DNA of 64,000 nucleotides from Pseudomonas kilonensis (GTDB taxonomy: Bacteria > Pseudomonadota > Gammaproteobacteria > Pseudomonadales > Pseudomonadaceae): assembly GCF_001269885.1 (NCBI RefSeq), contig NZ_LHVH01000024.1, positions 1-64,000 on the forward strand, given 5' to 3'. Every line of letters starts with the position of its first letter. The stretch's first letter is position 1. This document shows positions 27,007-37,700 of the stretch, one piece after another. The notes below the pieces were generated by a model. That model saw only the letters and a program-made list of their open reading frames with translations, was not told the DNA's origin and did not search any database. The position numbers and the translations under genes are program-made.

Positions 27007-27844
27007 GGATCACCGCCTGCCGGGTAACGGTCTGGTGTTGCAACTGACGAATGGTCTGCAATTCGCCCACCAGCGCGGCATAGGGCGGGAAGTTGAAGTC
27101 CCGTTCGAGCAAGGTCGGCTGTACGCCAAACCGCGCGTAGGCCTGGGCCAGCAGCGCCCAGACCACCGGCTTGACCGGCGCGCCATGGCTGTCGATTTTC
27201 AGCGTGTCGGACTCGTCGTAATGCCCGGCCACATGCATCGCGACCACCCGCCCCGGCTCAAGGCCCGCCAGGAATGCCTGGGGATCGAAGCCGTGATTGA
27301 TCGAGTTGACGTAGACATTGTTGACGTCCAGCAACAGGTCGCAGTCGGCTTCGCGCAACACCGCCCGGGTGAATTCCAGCTCGCTCATTTCCTGATGGGG
27401 CGCGGCGTAATAGGAGACGTTTTCCACCGCCAGGCGTCGCCCCAGTACATCCTGGGCCTGACGGATCCGCGCTGCCACGTGATGCACTGCTTCCTCGGTA
27501 AAGGGCAGCGGCAACAGGTCATACAAATGCCCTTCATCACCGCAGTAGCTCAAGTGTTCGCTGTACAACGGCACGTCGAAACGCTCAAGAAAAGCGCGCA
27601 CCTGCCCGAGAAACGTCAGGTCCAGCGGCGCCGGCCCACCCAGGGACAATGACAGGCCATGGCACGTCAACGGATAACGTTCGGCCAGCCAATGCAAGGC
27701 GGCGCCATGGGCACCGCCGATTCCGATCCAGTTTTCCGGGGCGACTTCGAGAAAGTCGAAATCCCCGGCCGGCGCCTGGCGCAGCTCATCGAGCAAGGCC
27801 CGGCGCAGGCCGAGGCCTGCTGAGGGTTGGGGTAGATTCAACAT
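26999..27844 (-). CDS. DUF692 (MNIO) multinuclear iron oxidase, RiPP maturase
   Basis: The 281-residue TIM-barrel protein belongs to the DUF692/MNIO family. Conserved metal-site residues are seen in DFLEVAPENW, LTCHGLSLSLGG, YSEHLSYCG, ENVSYYA, LLLDVNNVYVNS, MHVAGHY and LLERDFNFPP. Members modify cysteines in precursor peptides, for example into oxazolone/thioamide or thiooxazole groups that bind copper. The ATG at 27844 is preceded by CAGGAGATGTGTC. It lies downstream of the EGKCG precursor gene on the same strand, separated by a large palindrome, and overlaps the DUF2063 gene. The exact modification is unknown. Confidence 0.92.
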   Translation of the reverse strand: MLNLPQPSAGLGLRRALLDELRQAPAGDFDFLEVAPENWIGIGGAHGAALHWLAERYPLTCHGLSLSLGGPAPLDLTFLGQVRAFLERFDVPLYSEHLSYCGDEGHLYDLLPLPFTEEAVHHVAARIRQAQDVLGRRLAVENVSYYAAPHQEMSELEFTRAVLREADCDLLLDVNNVYVNSINHGFDPQAFLAGLEPGRVVAMHVAGHYDESDTLKIDSHGAPVKPVVWALLAQAYARFGVQPTLLERDFNFPPYAALVGELQTIRQLQHQTVTRQAVIHG

Positions 27845-27930
27845 GACACATCTCCTGGGGAAACGAGATGTGGTGAGCCTCATGAGACGATCAATCGCAC
27901 GATAGAAAGCCGAACACCCGTGGCTGGGTC

Positions 27931-28047
27931 TGTAGGAGCTGTGTAGGAGCTGTCGAGCGAAGCGAGGCTGCGATCTTTCCCCAGACACTTGAATCTCAAG
28001 TGAAAGATCAAAAGATCGCAGCCTCGCTTCGCTCGACAGCTCCTACA
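27931..28047. repeat. Perfect 37-bp inverted repeat between precursor and maturase genes
   Basis: Arms 27942-27978 and 28011-28047 are exact reverse complements, with a 32-bp centre. The arms begin TGTAGGAGCTG and end GCTGCGATCTTT. The first 11 bases are duplicated at 27931-27941. Related elements lie at 9230-9330 and 62403-62502. In transcripts from the precursor it would form a strong hairpin before the maturase gene. Confidence 0.9.
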
Positions 28048-28123
28048 TAGACCTAACGGGTTCTTTGTTCGATGCCGCATCAGTGGGCTGGCATCAACTC
28101 ATCAGGCTCGCCACTGGGGCCAA

Positions 28124-28510
28124 TCAGGACTCGATAGCCGCCCCGCACTTGCCTTCGCCACATTTACCTTCCGCGCTCTTGGTCTGGGCCGACAGGTATT
28201 GCTTGGCTTCCGGCAACGAGATACCGCCGTCACGGTTGGCGTCGATCTTGTCGAACTCAGCGGCGCGCTCCGGGGCCGCGGCGATGAACTCATCACGCGA
28301 GACCTGGCCGTCGTGGTTGGTGTCGGTCTTGGCGAACTTGTCTTCGCCGCACTTGCCTTCGGCGGGTTTCTTCACGGTATCGGCTGCCGCCAGGGTGTAG
28401 CCCTGGGCCAAGTCATTCATGGTCAAGGCCGAAGCCGCCGTGGACAGACCCAGGCCGCCGACCAGGGCCAGGCCGAGTGCAAGGGATGAGTTTCGGGAGA
28501 AGTTGAGCAT
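28124..28510 (-). CDS. Secreted EF-hand protein with three EGKCG motifs, probable RiPP precursor
   Basis: The 128-residue protein has an N-terminal signal-like leader (about residues 1-28, LALGLALVGGLGLSTAASA). Two canonical EF-hand loops follow at D63-E74 (DTNHDGQVSRDE) and D90-E101 (DANRDGGISLPE). All three cysteines (C54, C117, C122) sit in EGKCG motifs at 51-55, 114-118 and 119-123, the last two in tandem. EGKCG is the motif modified by MNIO enzymes in HvfA and bufferin copper peptides. The maturase and partner genes are directly downstream. The combination with EF-hands is unusual: calcium or another metal may order the scaffold. Promoter module C lies upstream. Confidence 0.85.
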   Translation of the reverse strand: MLNFSRNSSLALGLALVGGLGLSTAASALTMNDLAQGYTLAAADTVKKPAEGKCGEDKFAKTDTNHDGQVSRDEFIAAAPERAAEFDKIDANRDGGISLPEAKQYLSAQTKSAEGKCGEGKCGAAIES

Positions 28511-28591
28511 GGGGTATTCCTCGAACGATCAATACGCCAGTCACCCGCACCGAGGCTCGGTGCCGGCTGGCTGGCGTAGTTAATCGTCGGT

Positions 28592-28676
28592 GTGTATCGG
28601 GCCTGTGTCGCCGGCCCGGGTCTTCGTCAAGCCGGTGTATCCAGGGCCGCGCGGTACACACTGCGATACAAACCCG
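28592..28676 (-). promoter_or_regulatory. Conserved promoter module, copy C
   Basis: On the minus strand: GGGTTTGTAT-N2-CAGTGTGT, then GGATACAC, then CGACACAGG and CGATAC. The direct repeat GTATCG (28594) / GTGTCG (28605) has an 11-bp step. It starts 84 bp before the precursor ATG, and the two blocks are 41 bp apart, exactly as in copy A. The rest of the 358-bp gap to the GGDEF gene shows no gene. Confidence 0.6.
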
Positions 28677-28868
28677 CCTCGGCCACAGGTCCTTGCTCTT
28701 GAGCAAGGAAGCTCTGGACAGCGTGTCCCGACGAACCGTTGCATGCCGTCCCACCTGGCGGCAGCTCAGCCAGGCGCACCATTTGTGATCACGACTAAGT
28801 AAATCAGCCCGACAGCCGATATAAGACAGGTGCGGGTGAAATCGCTTTTTTGCTGATGACTTATTTCT

Positions 28869-31442
28869 ATGATTGAAAATGCTGGCAATGACTCGACTGT
28901 CCTTTCCCCGGGCTCACCAACCCGTAGTTTCACCCGTCGCACTTTCCCGGCCATCATGCTGCTGCTGTTTGTCATGTCTGCACTGGCGATCGCCGTGCTG
29001 CTCAACATCACTGGCGCCCAGGACCAGCGCGCCCGTGAACAGAGCCTGTTTTTCGCCCAGCGGGCCATCGAGGGGATCCGCACGGGTATCGGACGGGATC
29101 TGAGTGACTACTCCAAGTGGAGCGACGCCTACCGGCACCTGCATGTCGACGTCGACAAGGAATGGGCCTATGACCAGGAAAACGTCGGCAGCAGCGTGTT
29201 TTCGCTCTATGGCTACCAGGCGGTGTTTGTCATCGCGCCCAGCGGCAAGACGGTTTATTCGGTAATCGATGGCCAGATGAGTGAGGTCGATGCCGAGACT
29301 TGGCTGACCGGCGACTTGCGAGCGCTGTTGAAAAAAGCCAACGCCGCGGAAAATCACGACGAAGTGGTCGTCGAGATGCTGCATCACGAGGACGCCCCTG
29401 CGTTTGTCGCCGCGTCCGTCATCACCATCGGCACGGACAGCAGCGTGCCCGAAATCCCCGGCCCGCCCAGCCTGTTGCTCTTCGTCAAGGTCCTTGATTC
29501 CGGAGCCCTGGAAAACCTGGCGCGGGACTTCGCCCTGCCCGATGCCCATATCGCCAGGACACCGGGCCCAGCCGATACCGCCCAACTGCTGCTCGACGAC
29601 CTGACCCTGGAAGCCTTGGCCTGGCGGCCGCAGACCCCGGGCCAGGATCTGCGAAAATTCCTCCTGCCGTTGCTGGCCGTGGCGTTACTGGTGCTGGGGA
29701 TTCTGGCCCTGACCGTTCTGCGCCATGCCTTGGCCATGCTCCGCGCCCAGGAACACCAGTACGCCAGCCTGCTGGCCCACCGCAAGGCGCTGGAACGCAG
29801 TGAAGAACGTTTCCGCGACATTGCCGAAGTGTCCTCCGACTGGTTGTGGGAGGTCGATTCGACCGGCACCCTGACCTATCTGTCGGAGCGCTTCGAACAA
29901 GTGACCGGCTTCAGTCCCACGGAGTGGCTGGGCAAACCTCTGCACCGGCTGCTCCACCCCCATGGCGGCTCGATCTCGATTGCCCAATGGCTGCTCGGCG
30001 GCGCCAACAGCGTCTCCTCGGTACCGCTGCTGTGCGAGTACACCGCGCGCAACCAGCGCATCCGCACCTGCAAACTCTCGGTGCGAGCTATCGAAGCTGG
30101 CACCCTGGGTTTTCGTGGCACCGCCACCGATATCACCGACGAATTGCGCGCACTGGCCGAGATCAAGCACCTTTCCCTGCATGATCCACTGACCGGGCTG
30201 GCCAACCGCAACCGCTTGTTCGATTGCCTGCGCGAACACCTGGGCCGAGCCGATCGTCCGCCCCTGGCGCTGCTGAACCTGGACATGGACCGGTTCAAAC
30301 CAGTCAACGACTCCCTGGGGCATGCCGTGGGCGATAAAGTGCTCAAGGAAGTGGCGCATATCCTCCAGCAAAACGTGCGCGGCACTGATCTGGTGGCCCG
30401 CCTGGGCGGTGATGAGTTTGTCATTGTCATGCCCGACCCGGGCGATGCCGGCGATCTCGATCAACTCTGTGAACGGCTGATCGATTGCATGCAACGGCCC
30501 ATGCACCTGGACGGCAATACTCTCTACCTGGGGGTGAGCATCGGCGTTGCCTGGGCGCAGCCCGGAGACGAACGTGCCGATGAACTGTTGCGCCACGCCG
30601 ACATCGCGTTGTATGCGGCCAAGGCAGCCGGCCGCAACACCTGGCGCGTGTATGTAGAAGCCATGGGCAACCTGGCCCGCGACCGGCGGCAATACGAACA
30701 GCAACTGCGCGACGCCATGCAACGGGATCAACTGGAACTGCGCTACTTGCCTCGCTTCGACGTGAGCGCCGAGCAACTGCACGGTTTCGAAGCCCAGACC
30801 TTCTGGCACCACCCCGAGAAAGGTGAATTGGGTGGGGCCGACTTCATACCGGTGGCCGAAACCTCGGGCCAGCTTGAAGAACTGGGCACCTGGATGTTGA
30901 TCAACGTCTGTGAAGAGGCTGCCACCTGGCCGAGCGCCGTCAACGTCTCCATCGCAGTTTCACCCCGATGGTTCAACAGCAGTTTCCTGCTCAACCAGGT
31001 ACAGACAGCCCTCGAAGCGAGTGGCCTGGCACCTCAGCGGCTGACCCTGGAAGTGGCTGAAGGGGTGCTGCTGGCCGACCACAAGACCGTCGCCAGCACC
31101 CTCCATGCGCTCAAGGACCTCGGCGTGCGGATCAACATCGACAAGTTCGGCACCAGCATCGCCTCCCTGCGCGAGGTACTGGACCAGCCGTTCGATGGCA
31201 TCCGCTTCGATCGCAACATCCTGACGCAGCTGGGTCTGGAAGATGACAAGGAAGGCGTCCTGGCGATGATCCGCTTGAGCCGCAGTGTAGGGCTGATGGT
31301 CACTGCCGAAGGCATCGAAAACGCCCGGCAATTCAGCCAACTGCGCAACGTAGCCTGCGACCATGTCCAGGGCCCCTACTTCGGCGAGGCCCTGGCCCGC
31401 TCGGAAATGGCCTCGTTCTTCACCACCCCGAGGTGGTTATAG
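28869..31442 (+). CDS. Membrane CHASE4-like/PAS/GGDEF/EAL protein, likely diguanylate cyclase
   Basis: The 857-residue inner-membrane protein has TM1 (about 28-48), a periplasmic CHASE4-like sensor (50-260), TM2 (265-285), PAS (315-425), GGDEF (430-595) and EAL (610-850). The cyclase motif GGDEF is intact at 513-517 and an RGTD inhibitory site lies at 504-507. The EAL domain is degenerate: EAQ at 641-643 instead of EAL, and DKFGTS at 758-763 instead of DDFGTG. It should therefore make rather than break cyclic di-GMP. It is monocistronic and bounded by REPs. Confidence 0.92.
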   Translation: MIENAGNDSTVLSPGSPTRSFTRRTFPAIMLLLFVMSALAIAVLLNITGAQDQRAREQSLFFAQRAIEGIRTGIGRDLSDYSKWSDAYRHLHVDVDKEWAYDQENVGSSVFSLYGYQAVFVIAPSGKTVYSVIDGQMSEVDAETWLTGDLRALLKKANAAENHDEVVVEMLHHEDAPAFVAASVITIGTDSSVPEIPGPPSLLLFVKVLDSGALENLARDFALPDAHIARTPGPADTAQLLLDDLTLEALAWRPQTPGQDLRKFLLPLLAVALLVLGILALTVLRHALAMLRAQEHQYASLLAHRKALERSEERFRDIAEVSSDWLWEVDSTGTLTYLSERFEQVTGFSPTEWLGKPLHRLLHPHGGSISIAQWLLGGANSVSSVPLLCEYTARNQRIRTCKLSVRAIEAGTLGFRGTATDITDELRALAEIKHLSLHDPLTGLANRNRLFDCLREHLGRADRPPLALLNLDMDRFKPVNDSLGHAVGDKVLKEVAHILQQNVRGTDLVARLGGDEFVIVMPDPGDAGDLDQLCERLIDCMQRPMHLDGNTLYLGVSIGVAWAQPGDERADELLRHADIALYAAKAAGRNTWRVYVEAMGNLARDRRQYEQQLRDAMQRDQLELRYLPRFDVSAEQLHGFEAQTFWHHPEKGELGGADFIPVAETSGQLEELGTWMLINVCEEAATWPSAVNVSIAVSPRWFNSSFLLNQVQTALEASGLAPQRLTLEVAEGVLLADHKTVASTLHALKDLGVRINIDKFGTSIASLREVLDQPFDGIRFDRNILTQLGLEDDKEGVLAMIRLSRSVGLMVTAEGIENARQFSQLRNVACDHVQGPYFGEALARSEMASFFTTPRWL

Positions 31443-31471
31443 CCAACCTCTGTGCCAGCCGATCCTCCGCC

Positions 31472-31706
31472 TTCGCGAGCAGGCTCGCTCCCACAAGGGA
31501 GCCGGTGTTGTGCCCGAAACTTGAGGTCACCCAATAACCTTGTGGGAGCGGGCTTGCTCGCGAAGGCGGTGGACCTGCTGGCATATATGTTGGCTGTGCC
31601 GACGTCTTCGCGAGCAAGCCCGCTCCCACAGGGGTTCTGCGATGAATGCAAAACTCATGAGCACCCAGGATTTCTGTGGGAGCGAGCCTGCTCGCGAAGG
31701 CGGTGG
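31472..31706. repeat. Cluster of four REP elements
   Basis: REP copies at about 31472-31500, 31541-31570, 31607-31636 and 31676-31706 fill the 327-bp gap between the convergent GGDEF and exoprotein genes. No gene or classical terminator is seen there. Confidence 0.85.
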
Positions 31707-31769
31707 ATCAGCCAACATCACTGCCAGCAGAATTACCCCGCCCCAAACAAACTAGCCGGCAACCTCCCC

Positions 31770-34700
31770 CTACAAACTCAACCGCCCCCGCTCCTCCTCA
31801 GTCAACCGCTGGCGGTTCTGTTCGTCCAAAGGCCCTGCGCCCAGTACCTGGACCGGGCTAGCCGGGTCATAGGCCCGAGGCGCTTCGCGGCTGGCGCCGT
31901 CGCGTGATGGGGCCAGTTGCTCGGAGCCAAAACTCACCACCTGCACGGTAAACACCGACGCCTGGTTCTGCCGCGCCGCGTTCTGTTGCTGACGCGCCAC
32001 GTCTTCAGCCGCCTGCGTCGCCGAAGACGCCGCCGAACTGGCCGAGGTAATGGCCCCAGTGTTCACCGAGGCCGCCAGCGGCACGCCGGAGGATTTGCCC
32101 TGGGTCTGGATGTTGGCCGCGTTTACCACGGTCAACGCGGCGATGTTGACGTTGCCCGACACCCTGATCCCCGCCTCGCCCGCATCGATGGTGCCCAGCG
32201 GCGCGATCAGGTCGATATCCCCCGGCGCCACTTCGGCAATCGGGTTGAGGGTGGCGATACCCGCCCCGGTGCTCGGCACCGATGGCGACAGGGTCACGTT
32301 GCCCCAGGTGTCGTACAAACGCTTGGGCGGCGTGTACACCACGGTGGTCTTCGAACCGCGACCGGCGTTGATATCGCCCTGGGCCGACCAGCCGAGAATC
32401 GAACCGCCGAAGGTGGTCATGATCCGGCTCTGCCCCAGCAGGATGCTGTTCTGCGCATACAACTGGATATCGCCCTCGCCCTGGGTGATGACCCCGGCGG
32501 TGGACGGCGGTGCGCTGCCCTCGATGCCGAACGTCTGCCCGCCGCCCGGGGTGAGCATCTGGATACTGCCGCCGAAATCGGTGTGCACCCCCGCCCCGCC
32601 AAACATGGTGATGTCGCCCTTGTAGGTGATCGCGTTGCCCGCCACATCCTTGCTCGGGAACAACCAGTCGATGGCCTCCCGCCCGCGCAGGTAGCTGCCC
32701 TGGCGCACGCCGCCCACTTCGTTGTACTCCCGACCACCGGCCTTGAGTTCGGCGAAGTACACATCCCGGGCAAACACCCGCTGCTGCTCCGCCGGCAATG
32801 CCGCGAAGAAGCTGCGGGCCTGCTCGGTGTCGCCGCTGAAGCCGAAGCGTTTCTCCAGCCAATCCACCAGCTCAGCCTCGTAGGTCTTGGCGACCTTGCC
32901 GTCCTGGTTCGCCAGGGGCACACCGGCCAAGGCCTGGTTCGCCGGGTCGAGATACGCCTTGACGAAGCGCTCGTAATCCGCGCCATTGAGGCCCGCGCCG
33001 GCTTGCAGCACCAGGCTCGCGCCGGGGCGGGAATCCCCTGGCACCACCGCGCCGATACTGGTGATGCTGACTTTGTCGTCCATCAGGATATTGCGCCCGG
33101 CGGTGATCTCCAGCAGGCCGGGGCCGGCGACGTTGAAGTTGCTGTAGAGGATGTCGCGCCCGGCTGAAACGATGGAGATGTCGGTGGGGTTGTTGTGGAT
33201 GAAGAGGTTGCCGTTGCTGGTGTAGTTTCCCGCGCCCCCCATGTTGGGGTCCTCATTCAGTGACCCGCCCAGCGGTATGCCGCTGCTGACAATGTCCCGC
33301 CCAGCCATCATCCGTACAGGTCCGGCGCCTTCGTATGCGATTCGCCCCGGCCATCTGCCTGTGGAGACTGAGGTCATCGACCGTCCAGTGGCGACTGCCA
33401 GCAAGTCACCTTCAAGCGCATAGAAGCGAGCAGGATCGACATTGAGGGCCCATTCACTTGAAGCGCTGCTGGTGTCGAAGGCAAACAGCGGCAATATGTT
33501 CGCACTAGGGCGAGCGGGGTTGCCATCGGCTGAGAGATTGCTGGTCTTTATGACGAAACCATCGACGATACCGGCAAAGGCCGGCCTGAACGGTGTAGCC
33601 AGGGCTGCAGACGATGCTCCGGAGCGACTGACCGACATATCACCGCCGTAGATGGAATCGCCGGCCATCAATTGCAGCTCACTGTTGATGCCGGGAGCGA
33701 GCAGCAGGGCTGGGCGATTGTTGCCGTTGTAGCCTGCGTCATACAGCTCCGAGGACTTCCCGTAATAAAGACTGCCACCGGCTGCCACAGCCCTCAGAAT
33801 CGACGGATAGACGACCGCCAGATCCGTTGCGGTGCCGAAGGTGAGAGGCGTCAGGTTACCGCCCGACGACCACAAGTCGACCGCAGTATTGGCCGTCCAC
33901 AGCGTGAACCAGCTGACGCCCGATCCGTTGGTGTTACCGTCCTTGAAGCGTGAGGCACTCATCATCGGCGCCCGCCCCGGATCGGCGACGTCCATCACCA
34001 CAAGGTCGCCTGAAGTCGTCAGATCGAAGGTAGCATCGCCCGGCATGAGGGTCAGTCCCCCGGTCGCAAACCCTCGTGTGGATTTGAAGGAATCGTAGGC
34101 CCGCGTTTCTCCAGGGGACTGTACTGCGACAGCATTGCCGTATTGAAGGTCGATTCGACCGATGGCGCCGCTGTCGATCTGCGCGTGGCCCCGCAGGTTG
34201 ATGACCGCGCCGTTGAGATGCCCGCTCACGAACAGGCCCTCGGGATTCAAAGCACCACCCACACGCAGGTTGAGGTCGCCGCCGCCGGTCAGTTGCAGGC
34301 TGCCATCAGCGCCCACGCGCCCGGTGCTGCCCACGGCAAGCACCAGTCCTTGGCTGCGGCGGTTGCTGCGCGGCTCAAGAAGACTGCCCGCCAGTTGATC
34401 GAGTATTCCGGCATCGCCGGCCACTTGGACGTTCAGATCCCCCCCGCCCAGCGTACCGAAACCGGTAAAACCAACCATCAGGTCAGCATTGATAGGATCC
34501 TGCGCAGCGGTGTAACTACCAAAGTTGATCCACCAGGCGGACGGTTGTGCCCCGGTACCCGTGGCAACTGAGCCGTTGCCTTGGCGCCACAGCCAGTTAC
34601 CAACGTTGACCGTGTCGTAACCGGTATCGAATGGGTTGGGCCGCCCATAATTGCTGCTGGAAACATCCATGGCGTTGCCGATCAAGTCACCACCGACCTT

Positions 34701-37700
34701 CAGGGTCAGGTTACCGCCAGAGTCAGGGTACCAAGCGCGATAGACACTGTTGATGCCGCCGTCCACAAATTGCTCGTTTTCACCTGTTGCGTCATTCAGC
34801 ACCGTACCTCCTGCCCCCAACGCCTTGGGCTGATTGTACGGATCGCCAGCGTAGGTCGCGCTGGCCGAACTGCCGGCGGTGTAGACCCCATAAAGGGAGT
34901 CCATTTTCAGATCATCTGCCGATAGCAACTCAAGGTCTGCCGTGCCAGTGCGAATGACACTCCAGCGTTGGCTGCCCGGCTTATACCCGGGGGGACCATC
35001 CTCTTCACAACGAGACGGGTCGTCGATGCACAGATTAGGATCGCCGAACCCAACGAAGTCCACGGGTTGCCCTACCATGCTGGAGTCACCAAAAAACTCC
35101 AGCGATCCGGCTTCGGTCCAGACCATATTCGGCACGCCAAATACACCGTAATGACTGTCAGCCAGATGAAGATCGCCACGGGCCGAGGCAGGCTGCACGA
35201 CCCGGCTGTCCGCCGCCTGTGTATCGGCGCCCGCCACGAGGCGCAACGACCAGGACTGCGAGCCCTCGGCCAACATCGGTGCGATGGCCCAGTTGCTCCC
35301 CGCCACTTCCGGACGCAACTGCACCGACTCGACACCGGCCGGCAGCTTGATGTCGGTACCTGAAGGGATTTTCGAACCCACACTCAGTGCCAGGGGACCG
35401 CTGAGACGCAGGACGTTGGTCAAGCCATGGGTCGCGTCCGCAATGCCTGGCAAGGCAACGCCTTTGGGCCAGATCAGGCTGCCTATTGTTGCGCTGCTGC
35501 CCAGCAAGCTGCCGGCCCCCAGCACTGTTCCTGCCTCAAGAGTCTGAGTCGAAGCCAACAACGTGCCGGCGGCGAACAACAGATTACCGAAGGCGTCATG
35601 CACCGCTGCGGCGAGGACCGTGCCCGCCGGCAGCACCATTGGCTGATCGAGTGTCGCGGCGACCGGCAGGCGCGTTCCCGCCGCCAAGGTAGCGCCCTTG
35701 AGCGGCACGTCGAAGTTGAGCACCGAGCCCGCCGGAAACGCCGTGTCGTCCGCCAGGGTCACGCCGCTGCCGGGCACGACGATATCGCCCGCCGCGAAAT
35801 CAATGCCCGGCAACAGCACCCAGCCTTTGTCATCGTTGCTGGCCGGTGGCTGGGCAAACCCGTCGGTGATGCTGCCGTAGATGTTCAAGTCACCGCCGGC
35901 CCGTAGGGTCAGGCTAGCGGATTCGCCGGAGCCGTAGATCCCGCTCAGGGCGTTATGCGGATTGAGGCTCTCATAACGATAGCGCGACAGGTCCAGGTCA
36001 CCCTGGACCACCAGGTCACCGTCGGCCGTCGCACTCACCACCTCCACACCGGGGCGCAGATGCAACACGTCGCGATAGCGGCTGTTGTTCAACCCGGCGA
36101 GTTTGCGCTGCAACAGATCGTTGTTGTCGAGGGCGTTAGTGATAAAAGCAGTGTTGTCGTCATGCACATCCTCCAGCCACGCCTGATTGATGACCTGATA
36201 AGGCCGACCACTGGCAGCCGGCACGTTAATCAGCGGCGCATCGCTGTATTGCCACATGGCAACCAGCGCGATCGAGCGGGCGCCTTGAATATCCAGCGCA
36301 CCACTGGCATCGACAGCCACGTCGCCCCCCGACACGCCACCCAATCGTGGTGCGCTGAGTTGCAACGTCCCGCGAGCACGACCGTCATTCAGGCCGGGCG
36401 CACTGCCCAGCGCGACCTCGGTGCCGTGGCGCAGGTCGATGCGGGCGCCGTTGCCCAAGGTCAGGAGGCCTTCCCGAGCAGTCAAGTCGACAATGGCGCG
36501 GTTCGGCGAGTCGATGATCTTGCCGTAGCTGTCTACCCGCAGGCGCCGACCATGGGCGTCGAGCACAGCACCGCTGCCCAGGGTCAGGGCATTCTTGGCG
36601 GCCAGATAAATGCTGCCGACCCGCTCACCGCTGGCGTCCACCGTGCCGTTGACCTGCAGGCTGCCATTGTCCAGGGACACGTTGATGGATGAGGCCTTGA
36701 GTTCGTTGCCGATCACCAGGTCGCCTTGCTTGAGCTGGAAGCTGCGAGAGCCGAACACCTGCCCGTCGTTCAACCGTTGGTTCAACGCCGCGAACTGTTC
36801 GCTGAGGTTGCCGCTACCGCCCAGGCGCTGGGCCTGGATCTCCACGCCACCGGCCAAGTACGGCATGGCGGTGCCGCCGGCGTCATATTCGCCGGTGCTG
36901 CTACCGAGAATTCGTCCCTGCAAATCAACGATCCCGGCGGCCTCGTCCAGAGCCACCGCACTGAGCCGACCGGCCTGGTTGTGTCGGGCCGAGACGTCGA
37001 TGCTTGAACCATCCGCCTGGCGGATGTTGCCGCTCTGGCTTTGCAGGATCACCTCGCCACCGGCGCTGTAGCGTGTCACATCGTTGAAGGTGACTGCACG
37101 GCCCGCCACGTCGATCAGCGCCTCATCGGACAGGGTCAGGTCGTCCGTCGCGCTCAGGGTCAACTTGCCGCTGGGCAGCACCACCGCGCTGGCAAGGTTG
37201 AGGCTCGCGCCTTTGATGGACAACTCGCCCCCAAGCCCGGAGACAGCGCCCGGCTTAGCGGTTGTGCCTGTCACATTGACCGCCCCGCCCGCGGTAATGC
37301 GGTTGACCGAACCGGCTTCGCCGGTGAGCAACGGTGTGAGGATATTCAGGTTGCCGCCGCTGTAGGCGTAGCCCGTTTTCGCGTCATAGGCCCCTTGGCT
37401 TTGATACACCGCCAGGCTGCCTTTGTGGTTGGCCGTCAGGCGCTCGCTGGCGCTGAGGTTGACGTTGGCGAATCCCAAAGCAAGGCGGTTCAGGGTGGTG
37501 ACCGAGCTAGGCTGGGCGAAGTCACCGTAGCCGAATTCGATGCGCTGGGCCTGGATGTCCAGGCGACCGGCGCCAGTGCCGGCCCCGCCGGCAATCACCG
37601 AACCCGGCGCGCCGACAGCGCCGTTCCAGATCAGGTTGGCGGTGCGAATGGTCGCCACGTCGCTGGCACCGCCAGCGCCATAAATGGCCGGTGTGCTGAG

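Noticed and set aside
31472..31706. Regularly spaced palindromic repeats resembling a CRISPR array
   Set aside because: Repeats alternate in orientation and match the REP family found across the window; no cas genes.
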